From Actinomycetes bacterium (lineage in GTDB: Bacteria; Actinomycetota; Acidimicrobiia; Acidimicrobiales; JAMCPL01), in contig JAJZWK010000008.1 in the NCBI GenBank assembly GCA_021846725.1, positions 1 to 25,770 of the forward strand: 25,770 bases of DNA. The letters run 5' to 3'. A program made the translations under genes and the position numbers. Below, piece by piece: positions 7,683-14,163 of the stretch (positions within the stretch are counted from its first letter, which is position 1; each line of letters starts with the position of its first letter). The notes beneath the pieces were generated by a model. It was given only the letters and a program-made list of their open reading frames with translations. It made no database searches and was not told the DNA's origin.

Positions 7683-8986
7683 GCGGAACGCCGCTAATCA
7701 TAGCAGCAGGTGCTATATTCGTTGTCACTCTCGCTCTGGTAATCATACAGCCTAAAGGTCTCTCAATCGGATGGTCGGCAATCGGTGGAGCCATAGTAGC
7801 TCTTGGTGTAGGGGTCGTCCAACTGCACAATATCGCTACCGTATGGGGGATTGTGTGGAATGCCACCTTCACATTTGTAGCAGTCATCATCGTATCACTC
7901 ATCCTTGACCGTATAGGCTTTTTTGAATGGGCAGCACTGCACATGCTCCATGCCGCCAGGGGGAATACTTTGAAAGCGTTTATATACGTAATCGCACTTG
8001 GGGCAATCGTAGCGGCAATGTTTGCCAACGACGGAGCAGCATTGATTATCACACCCATTGTCTACCAACAAATGCGTATTCTGGGATTCACTCCCCGACA
8101 GGCTATGCCATTCGTCATGGCCGCTGGATTCGTAGCAGATACAACCAGTTTACCGCTTATAGTATCGAACCTGGTCAATATAGTCAGTGCAAACTTCTTT
8201 CACATTGGGTTTATCACCTATGCAGCAACAATGATACCCGTAGACGTGACTAGTTTCCTTGCAAGCCTAGGAATACTCTACATTTTTTACCGGCGCAGCC
8301 TTCCAAAGAGCTACGATGAGTCGATACTCGGAGATCCCGCAAGTGCAATCCACGACTCCCGACTATTCAAGGCAGGATGGGTAGTCTTACTGGTATTGCT
8401 TGCAGGTTACCTTGCCTCTGAGCCGTTGCACTTGCCGGTCTCTATCTTTGCAGGCTCTGCCGCCATCGTATTCCTACTCCTTGCTAGGAACTCCAATGTC
8501 CTGTCCTCAGCGAAAGTACTCAGGGAGGCACCGTGGAAGATCGTGGTATTCTCAATCGGTATGTACCTGGTAGTGTATGGACTACGTAATGCAGGACTTA
8601 CCGGGCTACTCGGAGGAGGACTTCACGATATACGCCATGCAGGAATCGTTCCGTTAGCTCTGGCCGGTGGGTTTGGCTCTGCAGTGCTATCGGCAATAAT
8701 GAACAACATGCCTACAGTATTGGTGGGCGTTCTCTCGATCACGGCTGCCAAAGTTCATGGTGCCAGCCATCTTGCGCTGGTATATGCAAACATAGTCGGA
8801 TGCGATCTTGGTCCCAAGTTCACCCCCATAGGTTCACTCGCAACACTGCTGTGGCTGCACGTACTCGAGACCAAAGGTATCAAAATAAGCTGGTGGCACT
8901 ACTTCAAGACAGGAATCATCCTTACAGTCCCCGTGCTGGCAGTTACGCTTCTGGCTCTAAGCGGCTGGATCAGCCTGGTCCACTGA
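7676..8986 (+). CDS. arsB: ArsB/NhaD-type anion transporter (arsenite efflux-like)
   Basis: This is a polytopic inner-membrane protein of 436 residues with about 11-12 hydrophobic helices, the usual size for ArsB. It has the early motif IQPKGLSIGWSAIGG (24-38), ANDGAALIITPI (117-128) and its counterpart NNMPTVLVG (343-351), which mark the two inverted halves of this fold. ArsB proteins extrude arsenite using the proton gradient, alone or with the ATPase ArsA. No arsR, arsC or arsA is nearby, so the substrate is uncertain and arsB is used as a family name. ATG 7676 has no ribosome site but follows TATAAT by 7 nt, a leaderless start. The five-codon frame from the duplicated upstream start could compete with it. 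A hairpin overlaps the stop codon. Confidence 0.85.
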   Translation: MLSGTPLIIAAGAIFVVTLALVIIQPKGLSIGWSAIGGAIVALGVGVVQLHNIATVWGIVWNATFTFVAVIIVSLILDRIGFFEWAALHMLHAARGNTLKAFIYVIALGAIVAAMFANDGAALIITPIVYQQMRILGFTPRQAMPFVMAAGFVADTTSLPLIVSNLVNIVSANFFHIGFITYAATMIPVDVTSFLASLGILYIFYRRSLPKSYDESILGDPASAIHDSRLFKAGWVVLLVLLAGYLASEPLHLPVSIFAGSAAIVFLLLARNSNVLSSAKVLREAPWKIVVFSIGMYLVVYGLRNAGLTGLLGGGLHDIRHAGIVPLALAGGFGSAVLSAIMNNMPTVLVGVLSITAAKVHGASHLALVYANIVGCDLGPKFTPIGSLATLLWLHVLETKGIKISWWHYFKTGIILTVPVLAVTLLALSGWISLVH

Positions 8987-8990
8987 CCAG
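8975..8990 (+). terminator. Hairpin at the arsB stop codon
   Basis: CTGGTC (8975-8980), a 4-nt loop and GACCAG (8985-8990) form a perfect 6-bp stem that includes the TGA stop. No U-tract follows. Tail-less hairpins are common 3' ends in actinobacteria, so a terminator is plausible but unproven. Confidence 0.35.
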
Positions 8991-9000
8991 AATGTCGTGC

Positions 9001-9049
9001 CCCGCAAGCCCCTGGCTCTAGTCATGAGAGAGTCATGAGAGGATGTCAA
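9001..9049 (+). mobile_element. Orphan 3' end of an IS200/IS605-type element (relic)
   Basis: CCCGCAAGCCCCTGGCTCTA leads into GAGGATGTCAA at the end. This matches the minus strand of 24580-24542: the first 20 bases differ at one position, and the final AGGATGTCAA is identical. The order (C-rich arm, GGCT-loop-AGCC-like turn, then GAGGATGTCAA) is that of the conserved right end of many IS200/IS605 elements, where the TnpB guide RNA also ends. An internal 11-bp tandem duplication (AGTCATGAGAG at 9020-9030 and 9031-9041) and weakened stem pairing suggest decay. No transposase or tnpB frame is nearby. The family call rests on remembered consensus, not on a search. Confidence 0.5.
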
Positions 9050-9156
9050 TTCAAAGTTTCAGCAATGAGGCGATTGAAGCGCCCGATCAGCAGCCTTTCC
9101 AATAGGTGTCTGCGATCAACCAATTCAAAGTTTCAGCAATGAGGCGATTGAAGCGC
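9047..9156. repeat. Exact 36-bp direct repeat with 38-bp spacer, directly before glmS
   Basis: The 36 bases at 9047-9082 recur exactly at 9121-9156. The unit begins CAATTCAAAGTTTCAGC and ends GATTGAAGCGC. The first copy abuts the IS605-like end at 9001-9049; the second runs up to the -10 box of glmS. The 36/38/36 geometry is that of a one-spacer CRISPR unit, but there are only two copies, no cas gene and little dyad symmetry. Confidence 0.93.
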
Positions 9157-9162
9157 TATCAT
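9157..9162 (+). promoter_or_regulatory. glmS leaderless -10 box TATCAT
   Basis: TATCAT fits TANNNT and ends 7 nt before the GTG start of glmS. The start is fixed because Cys must follow the initiator, and no Shine-Dalgarno sequence lies upstream, so leaderless transcription is the simplest reading. There is no clear -35; the region it would occupy is the 36-bp repeat. Confidence 0.5.
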
Positions 9163-9169
9163 AGAATAC

Positions 9170-11095
9170 GTGTGCGGTATCGTTGCTATAGTTCGTAGTA
9201 CCACCCCTGAAGAGAATGGCTCAGAATCACTGCCGGAAGTACTGATTAGTTGCCTGAATAAGCTCGAATACAGAGGATACGACTCTGCTGGTATAGCGCT
9301 GGGTCGGGTTGAGGAAGGCGGTGCGTCACTCGTAGACTCAGATACCAAGCGACCTACCATAGAACGCTTCAGGGCAGCAGTCTCTACTCGTTCCCTGGAA
9401 GAGCTAAAAAAACTGCTTGAACCGATAGCGCATACGACACACGCACCGACTGGGAATTACAACAGAGGCATTGGGCACACACGCTGGGCAACTCACGGCA
9501 GACCAAGCGAACGCAATGCTCACCCCCATCAAGACTGTAGCGGCTCTATTGCCGTCGTGCATAACGGTATCATAGAGAACTGGCGCGAGCTGGCTGACGA
9601 ACTCACGGCCACTGGTCACCATCTCGAATCTGAAACCGATTCTGAACTCATTGCACATTTGATCGAAGAAGAGACCAGTGATGTCGACCTACTCGAAGCA
9701 ACACGGAGAGCCACAAAACGTATCAGCGGTTCTTTTGCCATAGCGATCATGGACGCGAACAGCCCTAATAGCTTGGTAGTGGTTCGCCGCCTATCACCTC
9801 TGGTAATGGGTACCGGTAAAGGAATATGCATGACCGCATCTGACATTCCAGCACTTCTCGGACTGGCTGACACATACTATGTGCTGGAGGATGATGAGAT
9901 TGCCGAAATTTCTCCGGATAGTATTCGCGTATTTGACCTTAACGGAGATACAAGAGAGCTCCATCCAATACTGGTCTCCTGGGACATCAGTGCTGCTCAA
10001 AAGTCTGGATACGATGATTTTATGGGTAAGGAGTTGAATGAACAGCCAACGGCGATAAAAGATACCCTACTAGGCAGGGTAGCCACTAATGGTTCGTTGA
10101 CCATGGATGAGACCCGCATAGATGACGATGCTCTTCGTGACGTGGACAAGGTCTTCGTTGTGGGGTGCGGTTCCAGTTTTCACTCAGGACTAATTGCAAA
10201 ATACGCCTTAGAGCATTGGGCAAGAATACCCACCGAAATAGATATTTCTTCGGAGTTCCGCTACCGTGACCCGATATTGAATTCATCGAGCCTGGTGGTC
10301 GGAGTAAGCCAATCCGGAGAGACTATGGATACACTACGAGCAATCAGCCTAGCTAAAAGCTCAAAGACAAAGGTAATCTCAATATCAAATGTTGTCGATT
10401 CTTCAATCACCCGGCATACCGGTGGTGTCATATACACAAGGGCTGGTCCCGAAGTAGGTGTAGCCGCTACAAAAACTTTCTCTACCCAGATTATCGCGCT
10501 GCAGATGCTGGCTCTTTACCTTGCTCAATTAAAAGGCCTACTATATCCTGACGAAATAAAGACCATACTGGAACAGATGCGGACTCTACCCGATCTCATG
10601 CAAATCGCGTTGGACAGAAGTGAGAAGGTATTGACAGTAGCTGAAGAAATTGCCAGCAAAAGAGACCTTTTCTATATAGGTCGTAACACCGGGTACCCAG
10701 TAGCTCTAGAGGGAGCACTAAAGATGAAGGAGATAGCCTATCTACGCGCTGAGGCCTACCCAGCAGGTGAACTGAAGCATGGGCCCATAGCACTCATTGA
10801 GCCCGGTACTGTGGTAATAGCTGTTGCGACCAGGGGACGTCTATGGGAAAAGATGCACGCGAATATCTCTGAGGTAAAGAGCCGAGGGGCGACAGTCGTA
10901 GGAATAATCAATGACGAAGATGACCAGACTGCCTCGTTAGTGGATTACGCGCTGTTCGTTCCAAGGACACCTCCCCTACTGGATGCGGTAGTCGACATCA
11001 TACCGCTTCAACTCCTTGCCTACCACATGGCCAAGTTGAAAGGCTTCAATGTCGACCGTCCTCGCAACCTGGCTAAGACGGTAACAGTTGAGTGA
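9170..11095 (+). CDS. glmS: Glutamine--fructose-6-phosphate aminotransferase (isomerizing)
   Basis: The enzyme makes glucosamine-6-phosphate from fructose-6-phosphate and glutamine, the first step to UDP-GlcNAc for peptidoglycan. It has 641 residues against about 610-625 normally. The Ntn glutaminase domain starts MCGIVAIV, with Cys2 as nucleophile once the initiator is removed, and continues with RGYDSAGIAL, GHTRWATHG, HNGIIENW and SETDSELIAHLI. Two SIS sugar-isomerase domains follow: VVGCGSSFHSG (about 328-338), SQSGETMDT (about 380), GVAATKTFSTQ and the C-terminal RNLAKTVTVE. A hydrophilic insertion between RGYDSAGIAL and GHTRWATHG explains the extra length. GTG 9170 is the only workable start. 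Its stop overlaps the GTG of acpS by 4 nt (GTGA), so the two are probably co-translated. There is no room for a glmS ribozyme. Confidence 0.96.
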   Translation: MCGIVAIVRSTTPEENGSESLPEVLISCLNKLEYRGYDSAGIALGRVEEGGASLVDSDTKRPTIERFRAAVSTRSLEELKKLLEPIAHTTHAPTGNYNRGIGHTRWATHGRPSERNAHPHQDCSGSIAVVHNGIIENWRELADELTATGHHLESETDSELIAHLIEEETSDVDLLEATRRATKRISGSFAIAIMDANSPNSLVVVRRLSPLVMGTGKGICMTASDIPALLGLADTYYVLEDDEIAEISPDSIRVFDLNGDTRELHPILVSWDISAAQKSGYDDFMGKELNEQPTAIKDTLLGRVATNGSLTMDETRIDDDALRDVDKVFVVGCGSSFHSGLIAKYALEHWARIPTEIDISSEFRYRDPILNSSSLVVGVSQSGETMDTLRAISLAKSSKTKVISISNVVDSSITRHTGGVIYTRAGPEVGVAATKTFSTQIIALQMLALYLAQLKGLLYPDEIKTILEQMRTLPDLMQIALDRSEKVLTVAEEIASKRDLFYIGRNTGYPVALEGALKMKEIAYLRAEAYPAGELKHGPIALIEPGTVVIAVATRGRLWEKMHANISEVKSRGATVVGIINDEDDQTASLVDYALFVPRTPPLLDAVVDIIPLQLLAYHMAKLKGFNVDRPRNLAKTVTVE

Positions 11096-11604
11096 CATCC
11101 GATCAAAGTTCTCTCGACAAACAAATAATAGACTCACAAATGATAGACCCACAACAGATGGCTGCCAGTAATGATGACACAGCTCGAATGGTAGGCTCCC
11201 AGATCTACGACACTGAGATGGTAGGCTCCCAGATCTACGGAATTGGGATAGATGCCGTAGATATAAAGCGCTTTCGCGGAGTGCTGACAAGATGTCCACA
11301 GCTGGCAGAAAGGCTATACACTACCGCCGAATTGGATTACGCCTATAAAGCAAATGATCCTTTATTGCGCTTGGCTGCAAGATTTGTCGCCAAGGAAGCT
11401 ATCGCAAAGGCCATGGGAACGGGTATCTGGCAGTTGCGCTTCGCCAACGTAGAAGTAACACACCAGCGCGGACATCCTCCGTCGGTGTTACTTCATGAAC
11501 GCGCTAAGCGCATCGCCGATGCACGTGGAATAAGGAAATGGTACTTATCTATCACCCATACAGAGATAGTAGCAATGGCCTTTGTAATCGCCCTACATGG
11601 ATGA
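11092..11604 (+). CDS. acpS: Holo-[acyl-carrier-protein] synthase with repetitive N-terminal extension
   Basis: AcpS transfers phosphopantetheine from CoA to apo-ACP. The core begins at YGIGIDAVDIKRF and includes RFVAKEAIAKAMGTG; the Asp of GID and the Glu of KEA bind magnesium in the family. It ends SITHTEIVAMAFVIAL. The core is about 125 residues, the normal length. From GTG 11092, which overlaps the glmS stop by 4 nt, the protein is 170 residues, with about 45 extra residues rich in Q, D, S and M including the duplicated MVGSQIY. An alternative start is ATG 11218 (MVGSQIYGIG), giving a typical AcpS of 128 residues; ATG 11188 is the duplicated counterpart. No start has a clear ribosome site. 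glmS next to acpS is a known actinobacterial arrangement, which supports the call. Confidence 0.9.
   Translation: MTSDQSSLDKQIIDSQMIDPQQMAASNDDTARMVGSQIYDTEMVGSQIYGIGIDAVDIKRFRGVLTRCPQLAERLYTTAELDYAYKANDPLLRLAARFVAKEAIAKAMGTGIWQLRFANVEVTHQRGHPPSVLLHERAKRIADARGIRKWYLSITHTEIVAMAFVIALHG
11188..11239 (+). repeat. Exact 22-bp repeat (30-bp period) spanning possible acpS start codons
   Basis: The 22 bases at 11188-11209 recur exactly at 11218-11239, beginning ATGGTAGGCTCCCAG. Both ATGs are in frame with acpS, and the unit encodes MVGSQIY twice. The second copy leads directly into the AcpS core, so an original start may have been duplicated. Confidence 0.93.
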
Positions 11605-11650
11605 TTAGCGTGGATAGATCGTACTGCATAGACCATTCGCACTACATTAC

Positions 11651-13993
11651 ATGACCAGTATAGACAACCTTGATGCAATGGAAAAGATGAGGGGGCATGT
11701 CCCAGACGATAGCCATAGGGATAGTTCCACGGACACCACGTATGCTGGGAGCACCACGGATGTCGGGGGTACCACGTATGCTGGGAGCACCACGGATGTC
11801 GGGGGTACCACGTATGCTGGGAGCACCACGGATGTCGGGGGTACCGGGAGCCATGGAGAAGATATTACATTATCCGCCCTCCTGAGAAAGCCAGCTACCC
11901 GCAATATATTCATTGCTGGATGTGTATTACTGGCTATTCAGTTCGCCATTCTCCTCATATGGAGCTATACGCTATACAGCCACTTCTCTCTTACACAGGA
12001 CTTTGCCAGCTATCAACAGGGCTGGTGGTTGATCGCACACGGAGTAATGGATCCCTACAGCTCGATACAACACTTTTCTTACTGGCACAATGACGCTCAA
12101 TTCATCATGTGGCCGCTGGCCTTGCTGTACCTTCTCTGGCAACATGCAATAACTTTACTATTTATTCAAGATGCCGCAACGGTACTATCTGGAGTTGTAA
12201 TCCTGGTATGGCTTATGGAGATCATCGAGCAACGAATTGAGCAGAAAAGCGTCGCTCCACTCTATAGGATGCTGGCAATTTTTGGATTACTGCTCGTGCT
12301 ACTTGACCCCTGGATATACCTTGCCAACAGCTTCGACTATCACTTAGAAGCTGTCAGCACTCTACTGGCACTCTTGACCGCTCACTCGCTATGGAAGAGG
12401 AGTAAAGGCATGTATGTATGGATGGCCATTGCAATCATTTCCAGCGGCCTCGGTGCTACATACATAGTAGCGATAGGAATCATTGCTCTCGTCTACAATA
12501 GACGATCTACCGGCATTGCAAGATATGCCGGTATCATATTCATCTGCCTGTCGGTAGCATGGCTGGCCACAATGTCAGCACTGGGCGGGACTGAGGGAGC
12601 TGCACTTGGTGGATACTCCTATCTCGTCTCCGGTATATACAGTCAAAACTCACTTCATATACAGAACGTACATATACTGCAGATACTTGCAGGAATTGTT
12701 GTCCATCCGCTAAGGGCGGTATCCATGCTCTGGTCTCATCGCGTCGACATACTTGCAAACATAGGCCCTGCCGGATACATAGGCATTGCAAGTCCGTGGG
12801 CATTGGTCGGTGTGCTAGTTCTTGTAGAAAGCGGCCTGCAATCATACCTGACATTCGTAGTACCTGGTTTCCAAAACCCAGCTGTATACCTCTTTACGGC
12901 GTTGGGAACCACATTTGTACTGCTCAAACTGATTGCATGGATGACAAGAATACAAAAAAGGATACCCACAACTACTACAGTTTCAATAATTGCTCTCTTG
13001 CTGGCAAATTCCATAGGCTGGGCAGTTACCTGGCTGCCATCCGCACCACGCAGCTTCCTGGCCGTCTCTCCATCGGCTGCCAGCATACTCACCAATGCCA
13101 GAAATCGGATACCACCCGATGCAGAAGTCATTTCATCTCTGGGTGTAATAGGCAGGTTCAGCGAGCGCAGATGGGTGTACAGCATGCTGTACGATGGAGG
13201 CAAGTTTCCGATCAAAACATCGCCAGTATATTTTGTAATCGCCACATCACAGGGCATAGAGCTACAATCAAGCGCCAATGCTCGTGCATCCGTAGGGTAT
13301 CTGGCTACTCAATTACACGCCGACCTGATTCTGCATGGACACGGAATATGGGTATTCAGGTGGCACCCACCTCACAGCATCACTGAGGTGAGTTTCCCGT
13401 CAATCACTCCTGCCATACCTGCATGGACAGTACCCGGCAAACGAAGCAAGGTAATAATGACCGGTCCAGCATCTTCCTGGAGAACAAGCATGAATGGCAG
13501 AACAGGATATCTAGTCGATCATGCCTATTGGTATCAGATGCGTGGTTCCTATACGGCAGTAGCAACAGTAGACACCAATATACCTCTTACTATGACCGTT
13601 ACAGATACTACCAGAGGAGTAGTACTTGCAAGCCATACATTCATACCTACCGGTGACTCAGGTATGCCCAGCGGCAATAAAAGATATGACCTAAAGAAGT
13701 ATCCTCACAATGATACGGGAAGATCACCCAACTCACTCAACTCTCCCAGTTCTATAACCTATAATAATACATCGCATTATACTGGCCATAGCGGGATATA
13801 CACACTGAAATTGCCATTCACGATCCATAAAGTGCTACCTGCATACCTGCGCAAGAATCAGCCAACCAACCCATGGCCATTCCACGTTGACCTCCTACCG
13901 CCCACATCAAGTCACTCTGGTGACAAGATAGAGATCACAATATCAAGTAATCAAAAAGGGTATGCATCTGCCTTCATCGTCGGGTTGTACTAA
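11651..13993 (+). CDS. DUF2079-type polytopic membrane protein
   Basis: The protein has 780 residues. A hydrophilic N-terminus of about 80 residues contains three copies of TTYAGSTTDVGG (29-64). A membrane domain follows, from about residue 85 to 460, with around ten hydrophobic helices. A large, mainly polar C-terminal region (about 480-780) is probably extracytoplasmic. The membrane part resembles DUF2079, with DFASYQQGWWLIAHG near the first loop, FSYWHNDAQFIMWPLALLY, and ANSFDYHLEAVSTLLALL, the equivalent of the family's DFHPEA motif. DUF2079 proteins are distantly like GT-C glycosyltransferases, but no reaction is established. It starts 46 bp after acpS and may be read through from glmS-acpS. 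ATG 11651 lacks a ribosome site; ATG 11678 and ATG 11690 (both before the repeat) are alternatives. The stop is followed by a convergent gene pair. Confidence 0.75.
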   Translation: MTSIDNLDAMEKMRGHVPDDSHRDSSTDTTYAGSTTDVGGTTYAGSTTDVGGTTYAGSTTDVGGTGSHGEDITLSALLRKPATRNIFIAGCVLLAIQFAILLIWSYTLYSHFSLTQDFASYQQGWWLIAHGVMDPYSSIQHFSYWHNDAQFIMWPLALLYLLWQHAITLLFIQDAATVLSGVVILVWLMEIIEQRIEQKSVAPLYRMLAIFGLLLVLLDPWIYLANSFDYHLEAVSTLLALLTAHSLWKRSKGMYVWMAIAIISSGLGATYIVAIGIIALVYNRRSTGIARYAGIIFICLSVAWLATMSALGGTEGAALGGYSYLVSGIYSQNSLHIQNVHILQILAGIVVHPLRAVSMLWSHRVDILANIGPAGYIGIASPWALVGVLVLVESGLQSYLTFVVPGFQNPAVYLFTALGTTFVLLKLIAWMTRIQKRIPTTTTVSIIALLLANSIGWAVTWLPSAPRSFLAVSPSAASILTNARNRIPPDAEVISSLGVIGRFSERRWVYSMLYDGGKFPIKTSPVYFVIATSQGIELQSSANARASVGYLATQLHADLILHGHGIWVFRWHPPHSITEVSFPSITPAIPAWTVPGKRSKVIMTGPASSWRTSMNGRTGYLVDHAYWYQMRGSYTAVATVDTNIPLTMTVTDTTRGVVLASHTFIPTGDSGMPSGNKRYDLKKYPHNDTGRSPNSLNSPSSITYNNTSHYTGHSGIYTLKLPFTIHKVLPAYLRKNQPTNPWPFHVDLLPPTSSHSGDKIEITISSNQKGYASAFIVGLY
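11735..11842 (+). repeat. 36-bp tandem repeat, three exact copies, in frame
   Basis: Copies occupy 11735-11770, 11771-11806 and 11807-11842 with no mismatch. Each encodes 12 residues (TTYAGSTTDVGG) in the N-terminal tail of the DUF2079 protein. The unit contains two similar halves (ACCACGTATG and ACCACGGATG). As the length is a multiple of three, all frames stay open through it, which creates spurious frames on both strands. Confidence 0.95.
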
Positions 13994-14163
13994 TGGCCTG
14001 TCTCATCAGAGGATCGACAGATAAGCAGGTTGCATCAGAGAGCCGCCCATCTGGGTAGGCGGGAAAGGGCGATCAACGTCACCGAAAGGGCGGTCAGTTG
14101 TAAAGTTCTTCTGGACATGTAGGGGAAGGTGGTCTAGGGTGCCTACTCGACTACGAAGCGAAA
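13994..14163. other. Convergent intergenic gap with near-repeat and weak hairpin
   Basis: This gap separates the ends of the DUF2079 gene (+) and the FAD oxidoreductase gene (-). CCGCC...GGCGG around 14043-14062 could form a short hairpin. A 13-bp near-repeat (GAAAGGGCGATCA at 14063 and GAAAGGGCGGTCA at 14084) follows. No coding frame or strong terminator is seen. Confidence 0.3.

Noticed and set aside
9047..9156. Calling the 36-bp repeat pair a CRISPR array
   Set aside because: Only two repeats and one spacer, no cas genes, little dyad symmetry, and similar unrelated repeat pairs nearby that partly overlap coding sequence. Kept as a plain repeat and raised as a finding.
8987..9169. glmS ribozyme or riboswitch
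   Set aside because: The gap is filled by the IS-like end and the repeat pair, nothing resembles a ribozyme core, and the -10 box lies 7 nt before the start.
11642..11913. Open frames on both strands across the 36-bp tandem repeat
   Set aside because: They stay open because the unit is a multiple of three. Their products are repeats only, and the plus-strand DUF2079 frame continues into a clear membrane protein.
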